Assembly: GCF_014201465.1 (NCBI RefSeq)
Contig: NZ_JACHEP010000026.1
Location: forward strand, 1 to 43,979
DNA: 43,979 nucleotides
Source of the DNA: Anoxybacteroides tepidamans
GTDB taxonomy: Bacteria > Bacillota > Bacilli > Bacillales > Anoxybacillaceae
Reading direction: 5' to 3'
The translations under genes and the position numbers were made by a program. Positions 25,159-33,372 of this stretch are shown piece after piece (position 1 is the stretch's first letter; each line of letters opens with the position of its first letter). The notes below the pieces were generated by a model. It did no database searches. It was not told the origin of the DNA and saw only the letters and a list, made by a program, of their open reading frames with translations.

Positions 25159-25911
25159 CTACGTGATGACCAGCTCCAGATCATGTAACATATCTTGCTG
25201 AACCTGCTTCATCTTTGGTGTCAGCGTCCCACATACACAAATGTTTACTTTTAACTGTGGATTTGCCTTCGGGTGAATAAATTGAATGTTAGCTTTATAT
25301 ACCCCACCACCTTCTTCAATAAGCCGAAACATAAATTCGCTATAAAAAGCAGGGATATATCCTAATTTTTCTCCTTGTTTCGTCAATACCACAACCGCTT
25401 TTGGATCTTGTTCATTTTTCGGCTCTCGTTGAAATTTCACATCGTCCCCAACCTGCAACTGATCAATCACTCGTTCCCCTTCATAGTATCTCCATCCGGC
25501 AATGTAAAAGTCGAAGTCAAACTCATTTCCGTATACATAAATGGGTGCTACAAACTCATATGGGTCAGTCGCAAGCCTTCCACCAGTAGCACGCAATAAA
25601 TCCATATCTGTATAGTCATTTGATAAGCCGTGTGCCTTTAAAATTTCTTGGAAATCTGGACGGCGGCAATCAGGCAAACGTCGTTCGAAAGGACCAAATA
25701 ATCGATCGGATACATAAATTTTATCAATATCTGGAAAAGCTAGATGCAGGCGATATCCGTTTTTTAATGCTTCGATGACTCCTCTTCTCTGTGCATGTTT
25801 CTCATAATAAAACATATATTTTCCTTCATGATGCACTAAATTGCCCACATGATATCGCTGACGAGTACGTTCGTTTTGCCAAATAAGCCAAAGTACAAAA
25901 GGGCGAATCAT
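25159..25911 (-). CDS. HIRAN-domain protein paired with a HipA-like kinase
   Basis: 250 residues. The first 150 are a basic, WYL-free region I do not recognise (FVLWLIWQNERTRQRYHVG, GYRLHLAFPDIDKIYV). The C-terminal part is a HIRAN domain: FYIAGWRYYEG, then LQVGDDVKFQREPKNEQDPK, AVVVLTKQGEKLGYIPA and the FRLIEEGG segment. HIRAN domains bind single-stranded DNA ends, as in the HLTF remodeller. GGAGGTGG precedes the ATG at 25911, which overlaps the kinase stop by four bases (ATGA), so the proteins are made together. No HipB-type HTH antitoxin is present. Confidence 0.82.
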   Translation of the reverse strand: MIRPFVLWLIWQNERTRQRYHVGNLVHHEGKYMFYYEKHAQRRGVIEALKNGYRLHLAFPDIDKIYVSDRLFGPFERRLPDCRRPDFQEILKAHGLSNDYTDMDLLRATGGRLATDPYEFVAPIYVYGNEFDFDFYIAGWRYYEGERVIDQLQVGDDVKFQREPKNEQDPKAVVVLTKQGEKLGYIPAFYSEFMFRLIEEGGGVYKANIQFIHPKANPQLKVNICVCGTLTPKMKQVQQDMLHDLELVIT

Positions 25912-26756
25912 TTTCCTTCCACCTCCATATACCAGTTGATTAACCATTCTTTCCGATATCGTAATAATTGTGATACCCACTGTTTGTAAGTTTCATTCAT
26001 ACAATCGTCTGGAATCTCATCCAAAACAACAGCAATTTTTCTTTCATCTATGTGGCTAATTCGCTCCATCATCTCTTTTATTTCCTGAGGATATAGCCGA
26101 TAAATGAAACTTAATAGCTCCTTATACTTCGGTTTCTTTTTATTCGGCAATCCAATTAAAGAATGGCTACGATTTGTAAAGGCATCAAACATTTTTTGAT
26201 CTTGAAACATTTTTATAATGCGCTCTTCATTTAGTTGATAGCCTAACGATGCCCCGTTATCATACACCGGGGCAAGTTGATAACTTGATTCCTCTACAAT
26301 AACTCCCCAGTTATCGCAATGGCGATCTTGGTTAGCAATAAATGCGTCAAATATAGGAATTTGAACAAATGCTCTGTCAAGCTCAAATGGAGATAGTACT
26401 TTTATTATATTCGAAAAATCGTAATAATTTAAGTTATACCGATCAAAATCGTCAGCAATCGTAAAAAATAGATCACCGCCCTCGTAAAACTCTGCATTAG
26501 CAGCAACGAAATTTTCCAGCAAACAACCTGTTAAACCATTATAACTTGCTAAATGCGCCTTCATTGTGTTAATCCCTATGAATTCTCCTATTTTTGAGGC
26601 AACAACTTCTGCCCAAGCTTCTCCCGTATTTTCTTTAGGAATTTTGAACAAATATCGTTTCTGGTTATGTGGACTAACTAACCAAAACTTTTGTCTTGTT
26701 CCAGATGCTTGCCTTTTATCATCTTTTTCCCAATGACTAACGTCTAGTATATTCAC
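25908..26756 (-). CDS. HipA-like serine/threonine kinase
   Basis: About 282 residues, shorter than HipA (about 440), in the size range of HipT-type kinases. The catalytic loop is FIANQDRHCDNWG (Asp144 and Asn149 in this numbering) and the metal-binding motif is APVYDNGASLG (Asp166). An N-terminal GxxxxK-type ATP region is LFKIPKENTGEAWAEV. HipA-like kinases phosphorylate translation or other targets and can cause dormancy. I take the GTG at 26756, which has AAGGA nine bases upstream; an ATG three codons earlier abuts the ribosome site. Confidence 0.82.
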   Translation of the reverse strand: MNILDVSHWEKDDKRQASGTRQKFWLVSPHNQKRYLFKIPKENTGEAWAEVVASKIGEFIGINTMKAHLASYNGLTGCLLENFVAANAEFYEGGDLFFTIADDFDRYNLNYYDFSNIIKVLSPFELDRAFVQIPIFDAFIANQDRHCDNWGVIVEESSYQLAPVYDNGASLGYQLNEERIIKMFQDQKMFDAFTNRSHSLIGLPNKKKPKYKELLSFIYRLYPQEIKEMMERISHIDERKIAVVLDEIPDDCMNETYKQWVSQLLRYRKEWLINWYMEVEGK

Positions 26757-26815
26757 AAACACCATTCCTTATTTGTTAGTTCAGCGGCTAAAGAAATGAT
26801 AGAATAGCAATATTC

Positions 26816-27075
26816 TTACCATTTCCCCTGAACTTCTTCTGTCAAATCAAATATATTGGCAATTTCGGCAACGTTTAGAATTTCCTACTTTTTTCCTTCA
26901 TACCCCTTCTTTCACTCCTTCATCCAATTAAAATAGGGGAATAAGAGAGACGCAAATAGAGAAGAATGAATTTTGCTTTTACTTGTTGGTGAGGGAATGG
27001 ATTTTGACGAGCGCACATGCGAAAACAGGGAGTCACATCATGGATATATATGTAAATTTCGGATATTTTCAGGGG
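26816..27075 (-). pseudogene. Rpn copy 4: internally deleted remnant with its leader
   Basis: The minus strand shows only the tail of an Rpn gene (NVAEIANIFDLTEEV, stop at 26816) joined directly to the degenerate leader repeat (AATTTTGC, GCGCACATGCGAAAACAGGGAG). The nuclease core is gone. Confidence 0.6.
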
Positions 27076-27087
27076 GAGGTACCTCGA

Positions 27088-28043
27088 CTAGGAAGATTCC
27101 ACCATTCCCCTAACATCTTCTTCATCTCTGTCTAGGATATGAGCAATTTGTGCAATGCTCATCCCTTTTTCGATCATTTTCCTAATCATTTCCCGCTCTT
27201 TTTGCTTTATGCCTTCTTTCAGTCCCTCTGCCCGTCCTTGTTCCAATCCTCTTTTCAAACCTTCTTTCAAACCTTCTTCTCGTCCTTCTTCCCGACTTCC
27301 GCGAATGTTCGATAATTGATCAAGCAGCCATTTCAACCGCATTTCGTACGCATAGCGGTTTTCTGGGTCGACGCTTAAACTTTGCCACTCTTCCAATGCT
27401 TCTAAAATTTCTTGTTCCGTCATCGCGATTCCCTCCAATTCGCGAACTATCTCTTCATCAATCTTTTTCGTCCGACTGTCCACCGCCGACAACATCGTTA
27501 GCCATGGCCATTCGGGTGATTGTTTTACATCCCGGCGGTATTTCTTCCATTTTACCATAAATTGTGACAAATCAAGCACATGAAATTCAAGATGATGGCT
27601 CCAAAGAAACTGTTCTTCATCTTCACGAATGTGAAAAACGGTGTGGAAGCGGTCGGTTTCGTGTGGAAAGAGCGGATAGTTGAGGATGGCGATCTAATCG
27701 TTGGAGGAAGTGTTTCGTACCGTTCTCCTTTTGATAGCGAAGACGAAAATAGCCGCGCCCAGTAATACAATAGCCGTTCCGGCATGCCGTATTGCGGGAT
27801 AATTTGAATCTCGACATGAATGCGCTCGCCAAGATTCGTGCGAACAATGACGTCTAGCCGTCCTGTTTTTCCGTCTTCTGTTTCTTTCGTTAGCTCAGTA
27901 TTTTCAAACTGCACATCGACGATTCGCTCGTCCCCTGTCCGATGCAAAAGCGCGTTTAAAAACGCCATCGTAATCGACTTTCGGCTCGGTTGGCCAAACA
28001 TCTGCTTGAACATAAAATCTATTTTCAAATCGAGGTATTGCAT
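27088..28043 (-). pseudogene. Rpn-family nuclease, copy 2, frameshifted
   Basis: This is almost identical to copy 1 over about 245 codons. A single-base deletion near 27694 (GATCTAATCG where copies 1 and 3 have GATCATAATCG) shifts the frame after ERYETLPPTI, leaving an N-terminal piece (27552-28043) with both catalytic motifs and a C-terminal piece (27088-27579). The repeat tail has fewer EGLKEG units than copy 1. It ends AQIAHILDRDEEDVRGMV. Programmed or sequencing-error frameshift cannot be excluded. The start is the ATG at 28043. Confidence 0.85.
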
Positions 28044-28090
28044 GAGGATCATCCTTTCGTGGAATATAGAGGGACAATTTGATTAAAACC

Positions 28091-28234
28091 GGTTCATCAC
28101 CACAAAATGTACTTGACAAGCGATAGGTTCTCCTGAACAATGATGTGCAAAAATCATTGATTTACTGATTTTTCCTCACAAGCGTAAGTGGGGCATGTTA
28201 TGAAAAAATCAAGCACAACTTTTGGTGAAGATCC
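28091..28234. mobile_element. 144-bp MITE with ISL3-like ends
   Basis: The ends GGTTCATCACCA and (inverted) GGATCTTCACCA extend as about 26-bp imperfect inverted repeats. A direct repeat TAAAACC flanks it (28084-28090 and 28235-28241). Rpn leader copies 1 and 3 lack it, so it is an insertion in leader copy 2. The ISL3 link rests on end style and a 7-8 bp target duplication. Confidence 0.75.
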
Positions 28235-28241
28235 TAAAACC

Positions 28242-28460
28242 GGAAAATAAGAAATGCAAATGGGGAAAATTCCATTTTCATGCACATTTCCTACAATAAA
28301 AAGCAAAGAGAGCCGGGGGAAATTGGCTTTTAATGACGGGAAAATGAATTTTGCGTTTATTTGTTTGGCAAGGGAACAGATTTTGAGGAGCACACATGCA
28401 AAACAGAGAGCCACGCTTGACTCTCTGTTAAATAATTCTCGGTGTGGGACAGGTACCACG
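28242..28460 (-). repeat. Rpn-associated leader repeat, copy 2 (distal part), with REP-like hairpin
   Basis: It continues the leader of Rpn copy 2 beyond the ISL3-like MITE: GAAATGCAAATGGGGAAAA, the TTTGCGTTTATTTGTTTGG block, then the CAGAGAG hairpin (28401-28430). The terminal CTCGACAATCC part is altered, but a GGGACAGGTACCACGAC end is visible. Confidence 0.7.
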
Positions 28461-28529
28461 ACCTAACATCCAGCTGATCACTTGCCACGTTATATCATAT
28501 CAGCTTGTATGGAGAAGAAAACGGAAACA

Positions 28530-28605
28530 AAACATCCATGAGCAAGTTTTGCTCACCACCCACGCATGAAAATAACCGCTCATGGATCCGTTATTTTCAC
28601 AGAAA
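28530..28605 (+). repeat. Dispersed repeat, copy B
   Basis: Second copy of the segment at 8745-8816. Here the ends form a stem (ATCCATGAGC/GCTCATGGAT) around the CACCACCCACGCATGAAAATA block. It lies upstream of the VapBC-like pair. Confidence 0.6.
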
Positions 28606-28742
28606 AAATCGGAAATTCTTTATTGCAACCTATGGAGAAGAAACTCGTGAAAAAAGGGAATATATTTTAAAAGGTATAATCGATATGACTTCTTGAAACA
28701 TGATATAATATGTATAAAACCTCAACCAAGGTGGGGATGCAA

Positions 28743-29039
28743 ATGAGAACTAACAAAAAAAGGAACCGTGGCGCATATCATATAACAACAGGAACAGCAA
28801 AACGCCCAATTTTAAAGAGAATAGTGCGTCAAAACCGTCATCATTACCGAATTGGAGCATCTGTTCTAACAGAAGAGCAAATGAAGGAGGTCATTCAAGT
28901 GCGACCTGAAAAGAAGAAGCTAACCAAGGAAGAAAAGAAAGCGTTACACAAACGTCTGGCTGGTAGTGCAAAGTTATTTAGCAAAGAAGGCGTGTTGGAA
29001 TCATTAAGAATTGCAAATAGAGAAGAGTGGGAGGATTAA
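28743..29039 (+). CDS. Probable antitoxin of the PIN toxin
   Basis: 98 residues, very basic (RTNKKRNRGAYHITTGTAKR, KKKLTKEEKKALHKRLAGS) with a C-terminal helix ending LRIANREEWED. I do not recognise a standard VapB DNA-binding fold; the call rests on its place three bases before the PIN toxin gene and its size. AAGGTGGGGATG precedes the ATG at 28743. The first strongly coding plus-strand gene after a long minus-strand stretch, consistent with an independently acquired cassette. Confidence 0.65.
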   Translation: MRTNKKRNRGAYHITTGTAKRPILKRIVRQNRHHYRIGASVLTEEQMKEVIQVRPEKKKLTKEEKKALHKRLAGSAKLFSKEGVLESLRIANREEWED

Positions 29040-29042
29040 GCA

Positions 29043-29540
29043 TTGTCAACCAAAGTACTAATCGATACAAATATATACGCAGCACATGAAATGGGTTACC
29101 CTGATGCAGTGGAGTTCATTGAACAGCTGATTGAAGATGAGGCAGAGATTATTATGACTACCTTGATTGAGATGGAAATCATGTCTCATTTCGAAATCGA
29201 AACAGATCCTGATATAAGAGAAAATAGAAAAGGATATATTCAAATGGCTGATCAAATCTATGACGTCACTAGAGAAGATACGGAGCTAGCAGCTGACATA
29301 AGAAGAAAAGCAAGAGCCGATCGTACACGCAAAAAGAGTATTAAAGCACCAGACGCTCTTGTTGCAGCTGCGGCTCTTATACATAATGCCATATTAATTA
29401 GTAATAACGATAAAGACTTTCATTGGATTCGAGATAACTATACTTATAAAGATCGAAAGTTAGATTATGTGAATCCTATAATAGATAAGAAAGCTTACGG
29501 CGAATTTGTCAAAACCTATACCGAAAGCAGATGGTTTTAG
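29043..29540 (+). CDS. PIN-domain ribonuclease toxin (VapC-like)
   Basis: 165 residues with the acidic PIN active site: Asp8 (LIDTNIY), Glu43 (TLIEMEI), Asp104 (KAPDALVAAAAL) and Asp123/Asp125 (SNNDKDF). VapC toxins cut tRNA or rRNA. The TTG start at 29043 is set by GGGAGGAT over the antitoxin stop. It forms a pair with the upstream basic protein. A decayed partial copy lies at 37250-37400. Confidence 0.85.
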   Translation: MSTKVLIDTNIYAAHEMGYPDAVEFIEQLIEDEAEIIMTTLIEMEIMSHFEIETDPDIRENRKGYIQMADQIYDVTREDTELAADIRRKARADRTRKKSIKAPDALVAAAALIHNAILISNNDKDFHWIRDNYTYKDRKLDYVNPIIDKKAYGEFVKTYTESRWF

Positions 29541-29835
29541 AAGGAACATCAGCATTTTTATTCGAACGCATTGCGTGAAAACCCAATTAACGACATTCTT
29601 GACCGCATCACCAAAATATTTTCAAAATACGTCTTCTGCAACAAGATATTTCCCAATCCGATTACTGCAATATGAAAGCGCAAAATACACTTCTTCCTTC
29701 GACAGCGAGAACAAAAACATCCGTACCTAATCGTATAGCAGGCGTTCCTAAGGAAACGATTTAAATTTCAAAATGTTGTGAAGCATTTCGCACAATAAAA
29801 AGCAAAGAGAGCCGAAGATCGCAGCATACATGCAA
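29541..29835 (+). other. Repeat segment downstream of the PIN gene
   Basis: Sequence 29570-29835 (AACCCAATTAACGACATTC, then CACCAAAAT, ACAGCGAGAAC-like and TCGTATAGCAGGCGTTCCTA blocks) recurs, shortened, at 37395-37560. One frame gives NPINDILDRITKIFSK, so it may be the tail of a lost gene. Confidence 0.5.
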
Positions 29836-29905
29836 AAACAGAGAGCCACGCTATGACTCTCTGTTTCTACAAATCTCGACAATCCTCGGGGAGTGACAGT
29901 GGCAC
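29836..29905. repeat. REP-like hairpin repeat (copy 4)
   Basis: AACAGAGAG/CTCTCTGTT hairpin, then CGACAATCCTCGGGG and GTGACAGTGGCACC. It lies between the PIN region and the next minus-strand gene, and could terminate either side. Confidence 0.7.
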
Positions 29906-29926
29906 CGCATCAGCCTCTTTCCTCCC

Positions 29927-30622
29927 TTACTGATTTAACTCTGAATAATCGGCGCGTAAATAAATTTTATAATCACTAATCTTTAAGTTGTATTCTTTCA
30001 AAAGTTTAATAACTAAGTTTCGGAATCCGTTACTGTTCATCAGCGTTTCAATATACATTTTCCCTTTAATACTCACTGGTTCCCTCATGCCATCCGAACT
30101 AACAGAAAAATATTTTCTTTTCTTACCATTCATTTTGTCTAAATGTTCAAAACTCAAAAACTTTTCCTCATCCTTTTCCATCAATATCTCACAAGTTTTA
30201 ATTAGCATCTCTTTCCATGTGCTCACTTCGATACGTGGATTATCATTCATTTTAAACGCGCATGGTCGGCGATGAGTATAATCTTCATATAAAGTATGTT
30301 CCACATTGGAATCCACTAGATAATCGGAATAATTCGGCAACACCCGTCTTTCCATTTCACTTTCTTTCACCGTAACATCCAAGTCTAATTCTTCGATAAT
30401 TTGCGCAATCCTCTCTTCAATTGGAACAATTTGATCGATTAGACGGTTAAGTTCATTCCATTTTGTCAAGTTTCTTTGCTGGAATGCTGTATGGCTTTTC
30501 TTCAATATTTCCGTTAACGTATCAGCGATTGTTTCCTTTAGCAATTCTAAGCTATCCATTAAATCAATTGCTTTATTTGGGACTTCTTCTTTAATGAGCG
30601 AAATAAGTTCTTTTACGTTCAT
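29927..30622 (-). CDS. Unknown protein with N-terminal coiled coil and a GmrSD-tail-like C-terminal domain
   Basis: 231 residues. Residues 1-85 are helical and charged, probably a coiled coil (ELLKETIADTLTEILKKSHT, IEERIAQIIEELDLDV). The C-terminal half, from TWKEMLIKTCEILM to YIETLMNSNGFRNLVIKLLK and KISDYKIYLRADY, resembles the tail of the GmrSD remnant (HSWRDVLE ... YIEVNLSAQSIQRF), so both may carry the same accessory domain. GGAGG precedes the ATG. Second gene of a two-gene unit, 36 bases after its partner. No catalytic motif seen. Confidence 0.7.
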   Translation of the reverse strand: MNVKELISLIKEEVPNKAIDLMDSLELLKETIADTLTEILKKSHTAFQQRNLTKWNELNRLIDQIVPIEERIAQIIEELDLDVTVKESEMERRVLPNYSDYLVDSNVEHTLYEDYTHRRPCAFKMNDNPRIEVSTWKEMLIKTCEILMEKDEEKFLSFEHLDKMNGKKRKYFSVSSDGMREPVSIKGKMYIETLMNSNGFRNLVIKLLKEYNLKISDYKIYLRADYSELNQ

Positions 30623-30658
30623 TTCTATGCCTCCGTTTGCTAAAAATCGGTACTATCT

Positions 30659-31174
30659 TTATAGAGTTTTCAACCGATTTCTCTCAATTCTAATCGTATT
30701 GTCTTTGCCATCAAGCATATCAGCACGTTTGCTTCCATAAATGCGAAAACGTGGAGAGCCTTTCACTGCTTTCACCGATAAACGTGGTGTTCCACGGGAT
30801 TGCTTTTTATTTACATCCACGCATGCAACAAATTCATCCCAGTACACAATAGCAATAATTTGATTGTAGTCGATTACTTGCTTCTGACCGCAAATAAAAG
30901 CAAAAATTAGCGTTTTATCTGAATTACCTTGATGAACATTTATAATTTCTTGCATTTCGTTGTCACTAAATGTGAAAGACCATGTGAAATCTTCGGAGCC
31001 AGATGGGGTAGTATGATACTTCGTGTAAATAATATAACTCGCTTTATTTGTCGTAACCGTATATATTTGCCGACTGTCGTTTTCTTTTTCAAACAACGCT
31101 GGTGCTAATCCACCATTTACTAGTGCAGAAAGCAACGCACCATAATAATAATCCGCTTTGCAAATCGTCGTCAC
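30659..31174 (-). CDS. Unknown protein, first gene of a two-gene unit
   Basis: About 172 residues, not recognised. It looks globular and mixed alpha/beta: YYYGALLSALVNGGLAPALF, SYIIYTKYHTTPSGSEDFTW, NQIIAIVYWDEFVACVDV and a basic tail (FRIYGSKRADML ... IRIERNRLKTL). I choose the GTG at 31174, which has GGGGAGG eight bases upstream. A decayed partial copy is present at 41150-41424, so this gene has been duplicated or transferred within the genome. The tail could bind nucleic acid; that is inference. Confidence 0.65.
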   Translation of the reverse strand: MTTICKADYYYGALLSALVNGGLAPALFEKENDSRQIYTVTTNKASYIIYTKYHTTPSGSEDFTWSFTFSDNEMQEIINVHQGNSDKTLIFAFICGQKQVIDYNQIIAIVYWDEFVACVDVNKKQSRGTPRLSVKAVKGSPRFRIYGSKRADMLDGKDNTIRIERNRLKTL

Positions 31175-31344
31175 TCCAATCCCCTCCCCTAAAATTGAGC
31201 ACATTCCCCGATTCAATTGTACTGAAAGAAAATGGAGAATACTGTCGAATATTGTAGAAACCAACAGGAAAGTTTGATCATTTTTTGCTAAATAAGAGTC
31301 GGTTTTTCCTTCTTACTGACACACACGCATACATGATTAAAGAG

Positions 31345-31362
31345 AGCCGGATGGCTCCCTTG
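31345..31362 (-). terminator. Weak terminator after Rpn copy 3
   Basis: GGAGCC-ATCC-GGCTCT hairpin followed by TTTAATC on the minus strand, about 90 bases past the Rpn copy 3 stop. A short plus-strand start (GGGGGAAC, GTG near 31406, QNPRVSLDFDKQ) beside it looks like the cut-off 5' end of another gene. Confidence 0.35.
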
Positions 31363-31448
31363 GTTATATAAGGTCATGTTCATGTTTAAAAAAGGGGGAA
31401 CAAGCGTGCAAAATCCACGAGTTTCTTTGGATTTTGACAAGCAAGATA

Positions 31449-32372
31449 TCACTTCAGCTTCTCAATCTCTTCCCAAGACAACTCCGTCAGTTCATGAATC
31501 GTCTGTACGTCGTACCCTTTTTCCAGCATCTTTTTCGCGATCTGGCGTTTTTCTTGCTGCAGGCCTTGTTGCAATCCTTGTTGTAATCCTTTTTCCAATC
31601 CTTCTTTCAACCCTTCTTCCCGACTTCCGCGAATGTTCGATAATTGATCAAGCAGCCATTTGAGCCGCATTTCGTATGCATAGCGGTTTTCTGGGTCGAC
31701 GCTCAAACTTTGCCACTCTTCTAACGCTTCTAAAATTTCTTGTTCTGTCATCGCGACTCCCTCCAATTCGCGAACCATTTCTTCATCCACCTTTTTTGTC
31801 CGACAATCTACAGCCGATAGCATCGTTAGCCATGGCCATTCGGGCAATTGTTTTACATCCCGACGGTATTTCTTCCATTTTACCATAAATTGTGACAAAT
31901 CAAGCACATGAAATTCAAGGTGATGGCTCCAAAGAAACTGTTCTTCGTCTTCACGAATGTGAAAAACGGTGTGGAAGCGGTCTGTTTCGTGTGGAAAGAG
32001 CGGATAGTTGAGGATGGCGATCATAATCGTTGGAGGGAGTGTTTCGTACCGTTCTCCTTTTGATAGCGAAGACGAAAATAGCCGCGCCCAGTAATACAAT
32101 AGTCGTTCCGGCATGCCGTATTGCGGGATGATTTGAATCTCGACATGAATGCGCTCCCCAAGATTCGTACGGACAATGACATCTAATCGCCCTGTTTTCC
32201 CGTCTTCTGTTTCTTTCGTCAGTTCGGTGTTTTCAAACTGCACATCGACGATTCGGTCATCTTCTTTCCGATGCAACAACGCGTTTAAAAACGCCATCGT
32301 AATCGACTTGCGACTCGGTTGACCAAACATCTGCTTGAACATAAAATCCATTTTCAAATCGAGGTATTGCAT
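31449..32372 (-). CDS. Rpn-family recombination-promoting nuclease/putative transposase, copy 3 with a different tail
   Basis: 307 residues. The first about 245 are nearly identical to copy 1, with the catalytic Asp64 and Glu78-x-Gln80 intact; a few changes cluster near residues 35-40 (HRKEDDRIVDV). The C-terminal third is replaced: EKGLQQGLQQGLQQEKRQ, then IAKKMLEKGYDVQTIHELTE and SWEEIEKLK. The start is the ATG at 32372 with AAAGG upstream. The swap of the tail at the repeat suggests recombination within the EGLKEG/GLQQG repeats. Confidence 0.9.
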   Translation of the reverse strand: MQYLDLKMDFMFKQMFGQPSRKSITMAFLNALLHRKEDDRIVDVQFENTELTKETEDGKTGRLDVIVRTNLGERIHVEIQIIPQYGMPERLLYYWARLFSSSLSKGERYETLPPTIMIAILNYPLFPHETDRFHTVFHIREDEEQFLWSHHLEFHVLDLSQFMVKWKKYRRDVKQLPEWPWLTMLSAVDCRTKKVDEEMVRELEGVAMTEQEILEALEEWQSLSVDPENRYAYEMRLKWLLDQLSNIRGSREEGLKEGLEKGLQQGLQQGLQQEKRQIAKKMLEKGYDVQTIHELTELSWEEIEKLK

Positions 32373-32653
32373 GAGGATCATCCTTTCGTGGAATGTAGGA
32401 GAGTACAACTTGATTAAAATAGAGGAATAAGGGAAATGCAAATGGGGAAAATGGATTTTCTAGCGTTCTTTTTTTGCGATAAAAAGCAAAAAAGTCAGGG
32501 AAATTGGCTTTTTAATGGGGAAAATGAATTTTGCGTTTATTTGTTTGGCAAGGGAACAGATTTTGAGGAGCACACATGCAAAACAGAGAGCCACGCTTGA
32601 CTCTCTGTTTCTACAAATCTCGACAATCCTCGGGGCGTGACAGGCACCACGAC
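32373..32653 (-). repeat. Rpn-associated leader repeat, copy 3, ending in a REP-like hairpin
   Basis: Closely similar to leader copy 1, including GGAAATGCAAATGGGGAAAA, TTTGCGTTTATTTGTTTGG, the CAGAGAG hairpin (32581-32610) and CGACAATCCTCGGGG. The end here is CGTGACAGGCACCACGAC. Confidence 0.75.
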
Positions 32654-32674
32654 AATGTTCCTGCTTTGGAAAAG

Positions 32675-32745
32675 GAAAAAACAGAGAGGAGGGCTCTCTG
32701 TTTTTGTGAAACTTGGGTAATATTCGGGGCGTAAACAGGCACACA
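32675..32745 (-). terminator. Terminator of the Ycf46-like operon with a REP-like end
   Basis: CAGAGAG-GAGGG-CTCTCTG (32682-32700) is flanked by A6/T5 runs, giving a good terminator on the minus strand. TATTCGGGGCG and TAAACAGGCACAC follow the same end pattern as the other REP-like units. Confidence 0.7.
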
Positions 32746-33372
32746 TCATCTTTTCTTTTCGACCTTATATTCTTTCTCTAACAAAATTTCCTTTAATGAG
32801 TCAAGCGTGACCATGCCATTCACGGAAACTGACCCGTCTATATTTAACCGAACCTCAATTTTATTTGGAATCTCCAATAATTGTTCCTTTAAGTATTCAT
32901 ACCTTGGTGTTAAGAAATGATATCTTTGATTTGAAGAACCTACCCATGGTCGACTTACATCCAATTTTTCTTTCATAAATGGACCGTCGATAAGTAAATC
33001 AGTCATTTGCAAAAGTTCCATATAATGCGGATTGTTTAACGATATAATATCTTCGTATAGATACCCGGTAAAAGTCATCACGGATAAACCGATTTCCCTC
33101 ACCATCGCAGCTAACCTTGCTAAAGGCAGAGCTTGATCAAACGGTTCTCCCCCGAGAAACGTAACGCCTTCAATGCCATTTTCCCTCTTGCTTTTTTCGA
33201 TTTCAACAAACAACGCTTGAATCTCTTTTTCCTCCCCATTGTTGTGGTTCCATGTCCAAGGGACCGCACACCCATCACAACGGATTGAACATCCTTGCAC
33301 CCAGAGGCAAGCCCTTTTCCCTGGGCCTTCTACCATTGTCAATGGTAAAAAGCGATGAATCATGAGCTTCAT
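32746..33372 (-). CDS. 4Fe-4S single-cluster (NrdG-like radical SAM) protein
   Basis: 208 residues of the radical-SAM activase type. The cluster motif CSIRCDGC is CX3CX2C (Cys28, 32, 35), and the SAM-binding GGEP motif is at 74-77 (TFLGGEPFDQ). This resembles NrdG-type activating enzymes, but no anaerobic ribonucleotide reductase is nearby. It is the last gene of the Ycf46-like operon and overlaps the HhH gene by one base. Its substrate is probably one of the operon's own products, or a small molecule; not testable from sequence. Confidence 0.82.
   Translation of the reverse strand: MKLMIHRFLPLTMVEGPGKRACLWVQGCSIRCDGCAVPWTWNHNNGEEKEIQALFVEIEKSKRENGIEGVTFLGGEPFDQALPLARLAAMVREIGLSVMTFTGYLYEDIISLNNPHYMELLQMTDLLIDGPFMKEKLDVSRPWVGSSNQRYHFLTPRYEYLKEQLLEIPNKIEVRLNIDGSVSVNGMVTLDSLKEILLEKEYKVEKKR

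Noticed and set aside
31376-31663. Plus-strand 95-codon frame
   Set aside because: Most of it is the complement of Rpn copy 3. Only the first about 15 codons might be a cut-off gene start.
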